Shown piece after piece: positions 21,815 through 29,458 of a stretch of 33,378 nucleotides of DNA (position 1 is the stretch's first letter; the number at the start of each line of letters is the position of its first letter). Both the position numbers and the translations under genes were made by a program. The notes beneath the pieces were generated by a model. That model was not told the DNA's origin, made no database searches, and worked only from the letters and a program-made list of their open reading frames with translations. The DNA comes from a virus, in the IMG/VR virus record IMGVR_UViG_3300042691_015076, positions 1 through 33,378 of that record. One strand, 5' to 3'.

Positions 21815-22021
21815 ATGGCGTTGACGACAACGCAGCTTTATCAAAACGAGCTGCGCAAATTAGTTCAGATTGAGATTGAGAGACTATTAGAGCCTATGGC
21901 TAACGGATACGTCGAATCAATCGAAGAATATAAGCATTTGGCTGGCAGAATTGCCGGCCTCAAAGCTGTAGCCGATCTTATTGATGAAGCTGATAAGATT
22001 TGCGCAGAGAAGTATCGGTAA
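21815..22021 (+). CDS. Small helical protein, 68 aa
   Basis: Not recognised as a named family. All helical: QLYQNELRKLVQIEIERLLEP, then a HLAGRIAGLKAVADLIDEAD helix, a form common in small phage genes placed between portal and capsid. AAGGGGA precedes the ATG. It ends 14 bases before the GroES-like gene. Confidence 0.65.
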   Translation: MALTTTQLYQNELRKLVQIEIERLLEPMANGYVESIEEYKHLAGRIAGLKAVADLIDEADKICAEKYR

Positions 22022-22035
22022 GGAAGGGAAAAGAT

Positions 22036-22428
22036 ATGCCACCTATGGTTATGGAACACGAAGTCGATCCGAAAGAAAAACTGCTGACGGATCTTGGTGA
22101 TCTCTCTGGTATTGAGATCTTTAATAATCAGGTGCTCGTTGCGGTATATATCCGTCCGCAGAAAACAAAGAGCGGCCTGTATCTGTCAGATAAAACCATC
22201 GACGAAGATCGTTATCAGGGCAAGGTTGGCTTGCTTGTCGGCATGGGCCCGGCTGCATTCCAAGATGATAACGGACAATGGTTCAATAATGCCAGCTTTG
22301 CGCTGCATGATTGGCTTGTTTTCCGACCGTCTGATGGCTGGAGCATCACAGTGAATGGCGTTCTTTGCAGAATGTTATCTGATACGCAGGTGAAAATGCG
22401 CATCCCGACGCCTGACGCTGCTTGGTAA
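22036..22428 (+). CDS. GroES-like co-chaperonin
   Basis: A 130-residue Cpn10-fold protein. NQVLVAVYIRPQKTKSGLYL (residues about 32-52) matches the GroES first strand and the mobile-loop/KTKSG region, and QGKVGLLVGMGPAAF corresponds to the GroES core strand. It is longer than GroES by inserts near residues 80-110. By analogy with T4 gp31, such proteins cap host GroEL to enlarge the folding chamber for the major capsid protein; the adjacent scaffold and capsid genes support this, though interaction is inference. The start at 22036 follows AAGGAAGGGAAA. The stop slightly precedes the next gene's AAGGAG. Confidence 0.8.
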   Translation: MPPMVMEHEVDPKEKLLTDLGDLSGIEIFNNQVLVAVYIRPQKTKSGLYLSDKTIDEDRYQGKVGLLVGMGPAAFQDDNGQWFNNASFALHDWLVFRPSDGWSITVNGVLCRMLSDTQVKMRIPTPDAAW

Positions 22429-22439
22429 GGAGAAAATCA

Positions 22440-23363
22440 ATGGCTGATGATGAAAATGGTATTGATGTCGTGCTTGAAGACGCGAAGAATCAGGACGAAA
22501 CGCTGCCGGAAGTCGAAATTGCTGATGAAAAAGTAGAAAAATCAGCAAAAAAAGAAGAAAAGCAGGAAGTTTCGCCTGAAGAAGGCATTCTTGAGCTGAA
22601 AAAGAACCTCGAGCGCGAGAAAAATGCGCGCATAGAGGCTGAACGTCGTGCTCAAGAGGCTCAAACGCGCGCTCAAAAGGCTCATGTTGAGAAATCCGAC
22701 TCGGATTATCAGCTCGTCGTCAACGCAATCGAGACGGTGAAGGGCAGAAAAGAGCAACTGAAGAATGCATATGCTGAAGCGATGAATCTTCAGGATTATG
22801 CGCGCGCCGCTGAGATCCAATCGGATCTCAACATGAATGCGCAGCAACTTTCTGAGTTGAAGAAGGGCGAAAAGGCGATGAAAGAACGCCTTGAAGCCGC
22901 TGAGAAAGAGCCTTTGCATTCTGCGCCGCAGGGAGACCTTGTCGATCAGCTCGCCTCGCAGGTTTCTCCGCGTTCGGCAGCATGGCTGCGTGATTCGAGA
23001 GAGCATCTGAAGAGCGAGCGCGAAGTCCGTAAGATGTTTCGCGCTCATGAAGACGCTATCGATGATGGCATCGCGCCTGATTCGGATGAATACTTTCAGT
23101 ATATCGAGCAGCGTCTTGGCATTCGCAGAAACATAGATGAGCAAGGCACGAGCACGTCGGCAGAAAGCCCGATGTCTGCTGCTGCTGCGCCAAAGCGCGC
23201 CGTTCAGCCATCTCCGGCACCTGTGTCGCGTGGATCTTCGCGTCCGAACGTCATGCGCCTCACGGCGGCTGAAGCTGAAACGGCTTCCGCTCTTGGCATG
23301 ACGCCGGAAGAGTATGCGAAGAACAAGAATCTACTGCAGAAAGAAGGCCGCTACGGCCATTAA
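22440..23363 (+). CDS. Probable scaffolding protein
   Basis: A 307-residue acidic, coiled-coil-rich protein typical of phage scaffolds, which guide capsid shell assembly and then leave. Residues about 1-50 are very acidic; about 55-165 form a long helical coiled coil (charged heptads, LKKNLEREKNARIEAERR); the C-terminal part is Pro/Ser/Ala-rich and ends in a short basic helix, where many scaffolds bind the coat. Start at 22440 has AAGGAG upstream. Assigned from composition and location; no motif is diagnostic. Confidence 0.62.
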   Translation: MADDENGIDVVLEDAKNQDETLPEVEIADEKVEKSAKKEEKQEVSPEEGILELKKNLEREKNARIEAERRAQEAQTRAQKAHVEKSDSDYQLVVNAIETVKGRKEQLKNAYAEAMNLQDYARAAEIQSDLNMNAQQLSELKKGEKAMKERLEAAEKEPLHSAPQGDLVDQLASQVSPRSAAWLRDSREHLKSEREVRKMFRAHEDAIDDGIAPDSDEYFQYIEQRLGIRRNIDEQGTSTSAESPMSAAAAPKRAVQPSPAPVSRGSSRPNVMRLTAAEAETASALGMTPEEYAKNKNLLQKEGRYGH

Positions 23364-23372
23364 GGATTGAAA

Positions 23373-23978
23373 ATGGAAACTATCTCTCGTCGTCCCGGCA
23401 AGTTCGCTTCCGCCGCTAAAGTGAAGCGCGAAACAGTTCAGGAAACGGTTGCCGATGCCGAATATGGTGGCATTCCGCCTGAAGCCAATCCGATGAGGCC
23501 GCCTATGCGCGAAGAAGATTCCCGCGCTGCAGCCGCCAAGCGCGCCGCCCAGCTCCGCGAGCACCTTGGCGACGTCGTCGACGGTCAGGATGACTTCTAC
23601 ATCCCGCTCGATGAAATCCCTGATGGCTGGACGTATGAATGGAAGCGCCACACGCTGATGGGTCAGGAAGATCCGGCCTATCAGATCCAGCTCCTGCGCG
23701 CGGGCTGGGAGCCTGTGCCTGCGGTTCGTCATCCTTGGATGATGCCGCATAACACGGAAAGCCAGACAATCTTGCGCAAGGGCATGATCCTGATGCAGTG
23801 CCCGACAGATATCATCGACGAGCGTCGACTGGCCGAACAGCGCAAGGCGCGCAATCAGGTTCGGGCGAAGGAAGCTCAGATCGCTGGAACACCGGATGGC
23901 ACGATGACCCGCGACGACGCCCGCGTTCGTCCGCAGATCAAAAAGTCCTACGAGGCTATGCCTATACCGGAGAAGTGA
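23373..23978 (+). CDS. Conserved phage structural-region protein, 201 aa
   Basis: A family that commonly sits before the decoration and capsid genes in related phages, of unknown function. The core is FYIPLDEIPDGWTYEWKRHTLMG (cited as a stretch, residues about 72-95) followed by an LLRAGWEPVP segment; the C-terminal part is a charged helix. The N-terminal 50 residues are basic and disordered. AAGGA precedes the ATG. It may be a head-associated protein. Confidence 0.7.
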   Translation: METISRRPGKFASAAKVKRETVQETVADAEYGGIPPEANPMRPPMREEDSRAAAAKRAAQLREHLGDVVDGQDDFYIPLDEIPDGWTYEWKRHTLMGQEDPAYQIQLLRAGWEPVPAVRHPWMMPHNTESQTILRKGMILMQCPTDIIDERRLAEQRKARNQVRAKEAQIAGTPDGTMTRDDARVRPQIKKSYEAMPIPEK

Positions 23979-23979
23979 G

Positions 23980-24195
23980 ATGCATAAGTCTACTTTTCAG
24001 TATCTCAAACCAACCGATGATCAATTATCCATTATGGATATGGTTAGATCGGATTTTGCGGCATTCTCTGATATGTTGGATCACCTGCTCCCTGAAGGCG
24101 CTGACAAGGATCATGTTATTCGCCTGATTCGAGACGCTGCCATGTGGGCTAATGTCGCAATAACGCGCGAGGCGGACGGTTCGCCTAGGGAATGA
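23980..24195 (+). CDS. Acb2/Tad1-hairpin-like protein, anti-CBASS candidate
   Basis: A 71-residue all-helical protein whose pattern matches the Acb2/Tad1 hairpin family: a first helix (DQLSIMDMVRSDFAAFSDMLDHLL), a LPEGADKDHVIRL loop-helix, and a final DAAMWANVAITR, where family members read MWANAAIAR or similar. Acb2 forms oligomers that sequester cyclic nucleotide signals and so block CBASS and related defences. Start at 23980 has GGAG 7 bases before. It sits with capsid genes rather than in the accessory block, which is common for this family. Assigned by eye; a structure or profile match is needed to separate Acb2 from look-alikes. Confidence 0.62.
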   Translation: MHKSTFQYLKPTDDQLSIMDMVRSDFAAFSDMLDHLLPEGADKDHVIRLIRDAAMWANVAITREADGSPRE

Positions 24196-24203
24196 TCTTC
24201 ATC

Positions 24204-24251
24204 CCGTCAGGCAAGACTTGACGGATTGGCGGGCGGCTTTGGTCGCCCGTC
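24204..24251 (+). terminator. Tandem hairpins before the tRNA
   Basis: CCGTCA/TGACGG (24204-24224) and GGCGGGCG/CGCCCGTC (24228-24251, one G-U pair) form two hairpins after the Acb2-like gene stop and before the tRNA. No T tract, so attenuation or tRNA 5' processing is as likely as termination. Confidence 0.5.
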
Positions 24252-24260
24252 ATACTTTCA

Positions 24261-24336
24261 GCCCGCTTAGCTCAGCCGGTAGAGCAACTGATTTGTAATC
24301 AGTAGGCCGGGAGTTCGAATCTCTCAGCGGGCACCA
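24261..24336 (+). tRNA. tRNA-Thr (anticodon UGU)
   Basis: A full cloverleaf of 76 bases: acceptor GCCCGCT/AGCGGGC, D arm GCTC/GAGC, anticodon stem ACTGA/TCAGT with loop TTTGTAA (UGU, reading ACA), T arm GGGAG/CTCTC with TTCGAAT, discriminator A, and an encoded CCA end. It would read ACA codons in phage mRNA. It lies in the gap between the Acb2-like gene and the decoration protein gene, directly before a probable promoter. Confidence 0.95.
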
Positions 24337-24337
24337 T

Positions 24338-24366
24338 TTTACTTTTATGCCTTGTCAATATATAAT
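24338..24366 (+). promoter_or_regulatory. Probable sigma70-type promoter for capsid genes
   Basis: TTTACT (24338-24343), a 17-base spacer and a perfect TATAAT (24361-24366), immediately after the tRNA. It would give decoration and major capsid genes their own transcript. No operator like the minus-strand one is seen. Confidence 0.55.
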
Positions 24367-24482
24367 TACGCCAAGTCTGAAAAATGGCCTGAGCTTCCCC
24401 GGCGTGAAGCATTAACTTTTCCCGGTTCTATAGTCGCCCCGGCGCGCGATGACAGAGCCTCCTGTAAAAAGGAGATTCCGTT

Positions 24483-25100
24483 ATGGCGAATACAGATGCG
24501 CCTTTCGGTTTCCGTCAATACAGCGGTAACGGGTCTGCCCCGACGTATGAGCAGATCGCTGTTAATATCGCATATAATGCGACCGCTATTTTCTACGGCG
24601 ATCCGGTCATCCCGACCGCCGGTGGCGGCGTAGCTATTGCCCCCAGCACATCGACGAGCCGCCCTGATCAGGACACCCCGATCATCGGCGTTTTCATCGG
24701 CTGCAAATATCTTTCTTCGTCCCAGAAGCGCACTGTTTGGTCGAACTATTGGCCGGGCAGCGACGTTGCTTCTAATCAGGTCGTTGAAGGCTACATCGTC
24801 AATGATCCGAACGCCAAGTTTGTTGTTCAGACGGACGCCACCGGTCTCGGTGTTGCCGCCATCAACGGCACGATTGGCTTCACCACAGGTTCGGGCAACA
24901 CGGCCAATGGCCTGTCGACGACCTATCTCAACTCGAGCACCCTCAACACGGCGACATACTCTACTTACAACCCCTTCCGGGTTGTGAGCATTGTTGATGC
25001 TCCTCCGGGTTCGCAGGGCACGTTGTCGAACGGTCAGGCCTACGACTGGGCAATTGTCCAGTTTAACTGGGCCATGCCGCGTAACTTCAACGGCATTTAA
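24483..25100 (+). CDS. Head decoration/structural protein
   Basis: A 205-residue virion protein just before the major capsid gene. The opening MANTDAPFGFRQY is typical of a family of phage head decoration or stabilising proteins, followed by an IFYGDPVIPTAGG segment and a TPIIGVFIGCKYL strand with the family's GVF-G-C-Y pattern. The middle and end are Ser/Thr/Asn-rich, fitting a beta-rich surface protein. AAAGGAG lies 6 bases before the start. The 140-base gap before it holds the promoter. Confidence 0.72.
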   Translation: MANTDAPFGFRQYSGNGSAPTYEQIAVNIAYNATAIFYGDPVIPTAGGGVAIAPSTSTSRPDQDTPIIGVFIGCKYLSSSQKRTVWSNYWPGSDVASNQVVEGYIVNDPNAKFVVQTDATGLGVAAINGTIGFTTGSGNTANGLSTTYLNSSTLNTATYSTYNPFRVVSIVDAPPGSQGTLSNGQAYDWAIVQFNWAMPRNFNGI

Positions 25101-25113
25101 GGAGTAAGGACCA

Positions 25114-26025
25114 ATGGCTGTTAATCTCTCGGCTATTAAAGACCTTCTCCTCCCCGGCCTGCGGGGTATTGAAGGCAAGTATGAGATGATCCCATCTCAA
25201 TACGACAAGATCTTCACGAAGCACGATTCCAAAATGGCGCTCGAGCGCACTGCGGAAATGCGCTTCTTGGGTCTTGCCCAGTTGAAGACAGAAGGTGCGC
25301 AGACGGCGTTTGATAACGCTGCCGGCGAGCGTTACGTCTATAATCAGGAGCACACAGAAATTGCTCTTGGTTATTCGATCACACGCAAGGCCATCGACGA
25401 TAACCTGTATAAGTCACAGTTTATGCCGTCGAACCTCGGCCTCATCGAGTCGTTCCAGCAGACGAAGGAAATTTACGGCGCGAACGTGCTCAACACGGCC
25501 ACGACGTATAATGCTTCCATCGGCGGTGACGGTGTCGCGCTTTGCTCGACCAGCCACCCGATTGATGGCGGCACTGTTGCGAACCGTCCTGCGGTTGACG
25601 TTGATCTTAACGAGTCCACGCTGCTGAACGCGATGATCGCGATCCGCACGAACTTCAAAGATCAGGCCGGCCTGAAGGTCTTCGCGCGTGGCCGTCGTCT
25701 TGTTGTGCCGCCGGCTCTCGAGCCGACCGCGATCCGTCTGACAAAGACGGAACTGCGTCCGGGCACAGCGGACAACGACGTCAACGCGATCATGATGACT
25801 GCCGGCGGTCTGCCGGAAGGCTACATGGTCAACGACTTCTTGACCTCGGCTTCGGCGTGGTTCCTGCTGACGAACATTGACGGTCTCTCCTACATGGAGC
25901 GCGTTAAGTTCGAAACAGACATGCAGGTTGATTTCGTGACCGACAACCTTCTGGTTAAGGGTTACGAGCGCTATAGCTTCGGCTACTACAACTGGCGTTC
26001 GATCTTCGGATCGTTCCCGTCGTAA
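25114..26025 (+). CDS. Major capsid protein
   Basis: A 303-residue major head subunit, expected to adopt the HK97 fold. A Tyr-rich amphipathic N-terminal helix region is followed by E-loop-like YNQEHTEIALGYSITRKAIDD (about residues 76-96), a spine-helix-like LIESFQQTKEIYGANVLNTA, and late strands (GRRLVVPPAL, YMVNDFLTSASAWFLLTNID) near the axial region. No N-terminal delta domain is apparent, agreeing with a separate scaffold gene upstream. GGAG precedes the ATG. Position between decoration and further structural proteins supports the call. Confidence 0.85.
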   Translation: MAVNLSAIKDLLLPGLRGIEGKYEMIPSQYDKIFTKHDSKMALERTAEMRFLGLAQLKTEGAQTAFDNAAGERYVYNQEHTEIALGYSITRKAIDDNLYKSQFMPSNLGLIESFQQTKEIYGANVLNTATTYNASIGGDGVALCSTSHPIDGGTVANRPAVDVDLNESTLLNAMIAIRTNFKDQAGLKVFARGRRLVVPPALEPTAIRLTKTELRPGTADNDVNAIMMTAGGLPEGYMVNDFLTSASAWFLLTNIDGLSYMERVKFETDMQVDFVTDNLLVKGYERYSFGYYNWRSIFGSFPS

Positions 26026-26033
26026 TGTGAATT

Positions 26034-26065
26034 GAATGGCGGGATCAATAATGTTCTCGCCATTC
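26034..26065 (+). terminator. Hairpin downstream of major capsid gene
   Basis: GAATGGCG (26034-26041) pairs with CGCCATTC (26058-26065), extended by three further pairs including one G-U. A weak T run follows. Within the 120-base gap it may reduce transcription past the capsid gene so that capsid mRNA is in excess. Confidence 0.55.
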
Positions 26066-26145
26066 ATCTTGGCGCATCAGTTACGTCGACCGGCCAAGCG
26101 GACGCTGCACAGACGACGTGACGACACCTTGTGCAGGAGGATCTC

Positions 26146-26622
26146 ATGACAACAACATTTACCGGGCCGATCAAGTCCGGCAATGTTCTCGACACAACTG
26201 GCACGACAGTTGGCTCGTTGAAGAACGTCGGAACAGTTATGACGACTCAGTCGTCGGCTATTACGCAGGCTACAAACGGCTCCACAGCCGGCCTCTACAC
26301 CACCAACATCGTCATCCCGGCTAACAGCCAGATCATTTCGATCAAGCTGTTTGTCACGACGGCTTGGTCGGGCGTTGCTGCGACGTTTAACGTCGGCACA
26401 AGCGCCACGGCGACTGAGCTTGCCGTTGCCGCTACAGCCGCGAATACCGGCACAGCGGTTGGCGTTGTTGATGTGTCTCCGGGCACTGACGCCACGCGCA
26501 CTGGCAAGTGGATCGACGTTGGCGCGACCGACGCTCGCATCTATATGCTTTCGACAAACACCGGCAACGGCGTTGGCGTTCTGTCGGTCACTTATGTTCA
26601 GGCTCTGAACCTGACTGCGTAA
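26146..26622 (+). CDS. Small beta-rich virion protein, 158 aa
   Basis: Thr/Ala/Gly/Val-rich, with alternating strands such as LYTTNIVIPANSQIISIKLF and GVAATFNVGTSA, in the pattern of phage head fibre or decoration proteins. No catalytic motif. Start at 26146 follows GCAGGAGGATCTC, a strong ribosome binding site, suggesting high expression. Located directly after the major capsid gene. Confidence 0.65.
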   Translation: MTTTFTGPIKSGNVLDTTGTTVGSLKNVGTVMTTQSSAITQATNGSTAGLYTTNIVIPANSQIISIKLFVTTAWSGVAATFNVGTSATATELAVAATAANTGTAVGVVDVSPGTDATRTGKWIDVGATDARIYMLSTNTGNGVGVLSVTYVQALNLTA

Positions 26623-26634
26623 TAGGAGGCTACA

Positions 26635-26844
26635 ATGGGTGCTTACAAAGGTCCGGCTTCGACAATCAAGGACGCCGACGACAAGACTGACGGCTTCAAG
26701 AAGGGCGGAAGCTGCATGAAGAAGGGCGGCAAGGCCGTCATGTCGACAGCCGCGAAGGGCAAGAAGCCCGCTCGCGCGTCGGGCGGTGGTGTGTTCTCGT
26801 CGGCCAAGGCCGGCACACCGCGCGGCAAGGCTTCGCACTACTGA
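26635..26844 (+). CDS. Small basic KKGG protein, 69 aa
   Basis: A Lys/Gly/Ala-rich short protein with FKKGGS, MKKGGK and ASGGGV segments, the same motif family as the 452-residue protein at 20359-21717. Probably disordered. AGGAGG lies 6 bases before the start. It may bind DNA inside the head or carry a processing or targeting signal; that is inference. Confidence 0.65.
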   Translation: MGAYKGPASTIKDADDKTDGFKKGGSCMKKGGKAVMSTAAKGKKPARASGGGVFSSAKAGTPRGKASHY

Positions 26845-26860
26845 GTTATCAGTGACAAAG

Positions 26861-26890
26861 TCGACGGGATTTTTTGGTAAATCCCGTCGA
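26861..26890 (+). terminator. Perfect 12-pair hairpin
   Basis: TCGACGGGATTT (26861-26872) pairs with AAATCCCGTCGA (26879-26890) over a 6-base loop. The next gene's GGAGG follows closely, so it could end transcription partly or shield the ribosome binding site region. Confidence 0.6.
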
Positions 26891-26906
26891 TCTCTTGGAG
26901 GCGAAG

Positions 26907-27176
26907 ATGGCTAAAAGCCCTGCTTGGCAGCGCAAAGCTGGTAAGAATCCTGAAGGCGGATTAAACGCCAAAGGCCGCGCATCGGCGAAGGCTGAAGGTC
27001 ATAATCTCAAGCCACCTGTTTCAAAAGAACAGGCTGCGAAAAGCGACAAAGCAGCATCGCGCCGTTCTTCATTTTGTGCCCGCATGACTGGCATGAAAAA
27101 GAAATTAACCGGCTCCGCAAAGGCCGCAGATCCGAATAGTCGGATCAATAAATCTCTCAGAAAGTGGGATTGCTGA
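26907..27176 (+). CDS. DUF6321-like protein, 89 aa
   Basis: The pattern PAWQRKAGKNPEGGLNAKGRAS near residues 5-26, then GHNLKPPV and RRSSFCARMTGM near 52-64, ending SLRKWDC, matches the DUF6321 family common in phages from environmental metagenomes. Basic, with Cys near the centre and at the C-terminus. Function is unknown. TTGGAGG precedes the ATG at 26907, and the stop overlaps the next start (TGATG). Confidence 0.8.
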   Translation: MAKSPAWQRKAGKNPEGGLNAKGRASAKAEGHNLKPPVSKEQAAKSDKAASRRSSFCARMTGMKKKLTGSAKAADPNSRINKSLRKWDC

Positions 27177-27349
27177 TGAGCAAGCCATTTTGGGAAAAAG
27201 ATGCACCTAAAGACGTAAAGCACAAGGCTTTAAGCGCAAAAGGTGTTAAGATGGCGAAAGCTAGGGCTCGTGCTGCTGGCCGCCCATATCCGAATTTAGT
27301 TGATAACGCTGCGGCTGCGAGAGCCGGGCGCACGAAAGGAAAAAGCTAA
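27176..27349 (+). CDS. Small basic protein, 57 aa
   Basis: Not a named family, but the KMAKARARAAGRPYPNLVDN segment resembles short basic proteins often found next to DUF6321 genes. Strongly basic, likely helical then disordered. Coupled to both neighbours (TGATG upstream, TAATG downstream). Confidence 0.65.
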   Translation: MSKPFWEKDAPKDVKHKALSAKGVKMAKARARAAGRPYPNLVDNAAAARAGRTKGKS

Positions 27350-28005
27350 TGCGCCCTGTTATTGTGACCGTTGGTCCTCTTGCTTCTGCTTCGGCCAACA
27401 ACATTGCCACAAGTCAGACGGTGACTGGTGCGGCGGCTGTAACTCTTAACGGATCTCTTGTCACCGGCGGCGTCGCATATCTCGATACGCCTCGACGTGT
27501 TCTCATCACCAATGTCGGTAACGACAGTGGCATCACATTTACCGTGACGGGCACAAGCTTCACTGGTGGATCGATCAGCGAAACGCTGACGGGCACAAGC
27601 GGCAGCACTGTCGCCACGACGCTCGATTTCGCGACAGTGACGTCTATTGTCACAAGCGGCTCGACAAGCGCCTCCGGCATCACTGTCGGCACAAACGGCG
27701 TTGCTGGCAGCTCTTGGATCCGCCTCGACGATTGGGCCCCGGCGACATGGAGCATTCAGGTCGACGTCAGTGGCACTGTCAATTACACTGTTCAGACGAC
27801 GCTTGATGATCCGAACGATCCGACAGATCCTGTCGCCATCGGTAGCGTCACTTGGTTGAGTTCTTCTGACTCGAATCTTGTTGGCGCGGCTGCGGCGAAG
27901 TATGGAGTTTTCACCGGCGCTCCGAGATATGTCCGCGTTCTTCTGAATAGCGGCTCCGGGTCGGCTACGGCGACCGTCCTGCAGTCCAGCAACGGCCCGA
28001 TCTAA
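27349..28005 (+). CDS. Beta-rich structural protein, 218 aa
   Basis: A Ser/Thr/Gly/Val-rich protein recognisable by MRPVIVTVGPLASASANNIA, RRVLITNVGNDSGITFTVTG and YTVQTTLDDPNDPTDPVA, a family found among environmental phages near capsid and adaptor genes. The pattern is of repeated beta sandwiches. Its role (head fibre, decoration or connector) is not known. Confidence 0.68.
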   Translation: MRPVIVTVGPLASASANNIATSQTVTGAAAVTLNGSLVTGGVAYLDTPRRVLITNVGNDSGITFTVTGTSFTGGSISETLTGTSGSTVATTLDFATVTSIVTSGSTSASGITVGTNGVAGSSWIRLDDWAPATWSIQVDVSGTVNYTVQTTLDDPNDPTDPVAIGSVTWLSSSDSNLVGAAAAKYGVFTGAPRYVRVLLNSGSGSATATVLQSSNGPI

Positions 28006-28019
28006 TATAAGGGGCTCGC

Positions 28020-28700
28020 ATGTCAACGAGCGGCACATACACGTTTAATCCGTCGCTCGGCGAGCTTACGATCTATGCCTATCAGTTGATTGGCGTTCGA
28101 CCGACGGCGCTGCTTCAGGAGCACATGGACGCCGCTCGTCTTTCGACGAACATGATGTTCACGCGTTGGAGCAATCAGGGTGTAAATCTTTGGGAAGTTG
28201 AGCTTGTAACGGTTCCGCTCGTCGCCGGAACATCGACATATAACGTCGATGCAAACACCGTTGTTATGCTTGACGCCTATATCGAATACGGCTCCCCGGC
28301 GATTGATCGAATCATTATGCCGATCAGTCGAACAGAATATGCGTCTTATCCAAATAAAACGCAGCAGGGTTTCCCGACTGTGTTTTGGTTTGATCGCCTA
28401 CTCGCGCCGACCGTGACTATCTGGCCTGTCCCAGACGGTTCGCAGACAAGCCTGAAATATTACAAAGTCAACCGCATTCAAGACGCCAATATGAATGGCA
28501 CTCAGCAAGTCGATATACCGCCAATTTGGTTAGAAGCGATGGCTTATGGTCTTGCTCACAGATTGGCTGTTATTTGGGCCCCTGACAAGGTTGCGCTCAT
28601 GAAGCCACTAGCTGACGAAGCTTATCAGATTGCCGCCAATCAGAACGTCGAAACGGCGAATCAATATATCTCGCCGCAAATCAGTGGATATTGGAGATGA
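28020..28700 (+). CDS. Head-tail adaptor, gp4-like
   Basis: A 226-residue protein matching the P22 gp4/podovirus head-closure pattern: an N-terminal helix pair (LGELTIYAYQLIGVRP, then EHMDAARLSTNMMFTRW), a strand region with TSTYNVDANTVVMLDAYIE, SRTEYASYPNKTQQGFPTVFWF, and a final helix bundle (WLEAMAYGLAHRLA, MKPLADEAYQIA). Such proteins attach under the portal and start tail assembly. AAGGGG lies before the ATG. Its stop overlaps the next start. Confidence 0.78.
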   Translation: MSTSGTYTFNPSLGELTIYAYQLIGVRPTALLQEHMDAARLSTNMMFTRWSNQGVNLWEVELVTVPLVAGTSTYNVDANTVVMLDAYIEYGSPAIDRIIMPISRTEYASYPNKTQQGFPTVFWFDRLLAPTVTIWPVPDGSQTSLKYYKVNRIQDANMNGTQQVDIPPIWLEAMAYGLAHRLAVIWAPDKVALMKPLADEAYQIAANQNVETANQYISPQISGYWR

Positions 28701-29458
28701 GGCCGCATGGCCGCGCCAGAGTAAGCGCGCGCAATCCGCAGGCGTTTGGTATCTGCGATAGATGCGGGATCCTCTATAACCACAATCAGCTTCAATGGCA
28801 GTTTGATTGGGCTGGCGCTTCTCTGATTAATAAGCGCATTCTTGTTTGTGACACATGCAATGATGTGCCACAAAATCAGTTGCGCGCCATCGTGTTACCG
28901 GCGGACCCGACGCCGATTTTGAACCCGCGCGTTCAAGATTATGGGACGGCTGAGACTGATTATAGGATCACTCAAGGAAATACGACAAATACTCAAACAG
29001 GCATTCCTGTTCCGGGTGGAGATCCTCGAGTTACTCAATCCGATGACAATCGCGTAACGCAGGAAATTGGCGGCACTCGTTATGACCTTAACGAGCAGCC
29101 GGGTCTTGATCAAAATGCCGTAATGCCGTTGCAGACAAATGAAACAACCGTTTCTGCGTATTATGTTTCAATTCCGCTGACGTCTGTTGCTTCTAATGGC
29201 GCTGGCCTTGCAACAATTACATGCCCATCTGCGCATGGTCTTTCGACAGGTGATCAGATTACGGTCGAAGGACTATCGGAAGCAACTGCAAACGGCTTCT
29301 ATACTATCACTGTTACGACAGCCACGGCTTTCACATATCAGCTTAATCCTGTATTATCGGCTGGTTCTTTGCTGACAAGCACGACGAAAATGGTTACGTC
29401 GAATGCTGGTCTGCCTTATAACTTTAACCAAGTTCCGCAGACGGGGCCGCTACGTTGA
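28697..29458 (+). CDS. Zn-ribbon-containing structural protein
   Basis: The N-terminal 70 residues carry ICDRCG and VCDTCN, two CxxC pairs about 31 residues apart around a strand-rich loop (LQWQFDWAG), a zinc-ribbon layout. The remainder is beta-rich, with an ITCPSAHGLSTGDQITVEG segment seen in phage tail and fibre proteins. The ATG at 28697 overlaps the previous stop, and a TTG at 28691 is an alternative. Located between the adaptor and HNH/fibre genes, it is likely a tail component; function is inferred from place. Confidence 0.65.
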   Translation: MRPHGRARVSARNPQAFGICDRCGILYNHNQLQWQFDWAGASLINKRILVCDTCNDVPQNQLRAIVLPADPTPILNPRVQDYGTAETDYRITQGNTTNTQTGIPVPGGDPRVTQSDDNRVTQEIGGTRYDLNEQPGLDQNAVMPLQTNETTVSAYYVSIPLTSVASNGAGLATITCPSAHGLSTGDQITVEGLSEATANGFYTITVTTATAFTYQLNPVLSAGSLLTSTTKMVTSNAGLPYNFNQVPQTGPLR

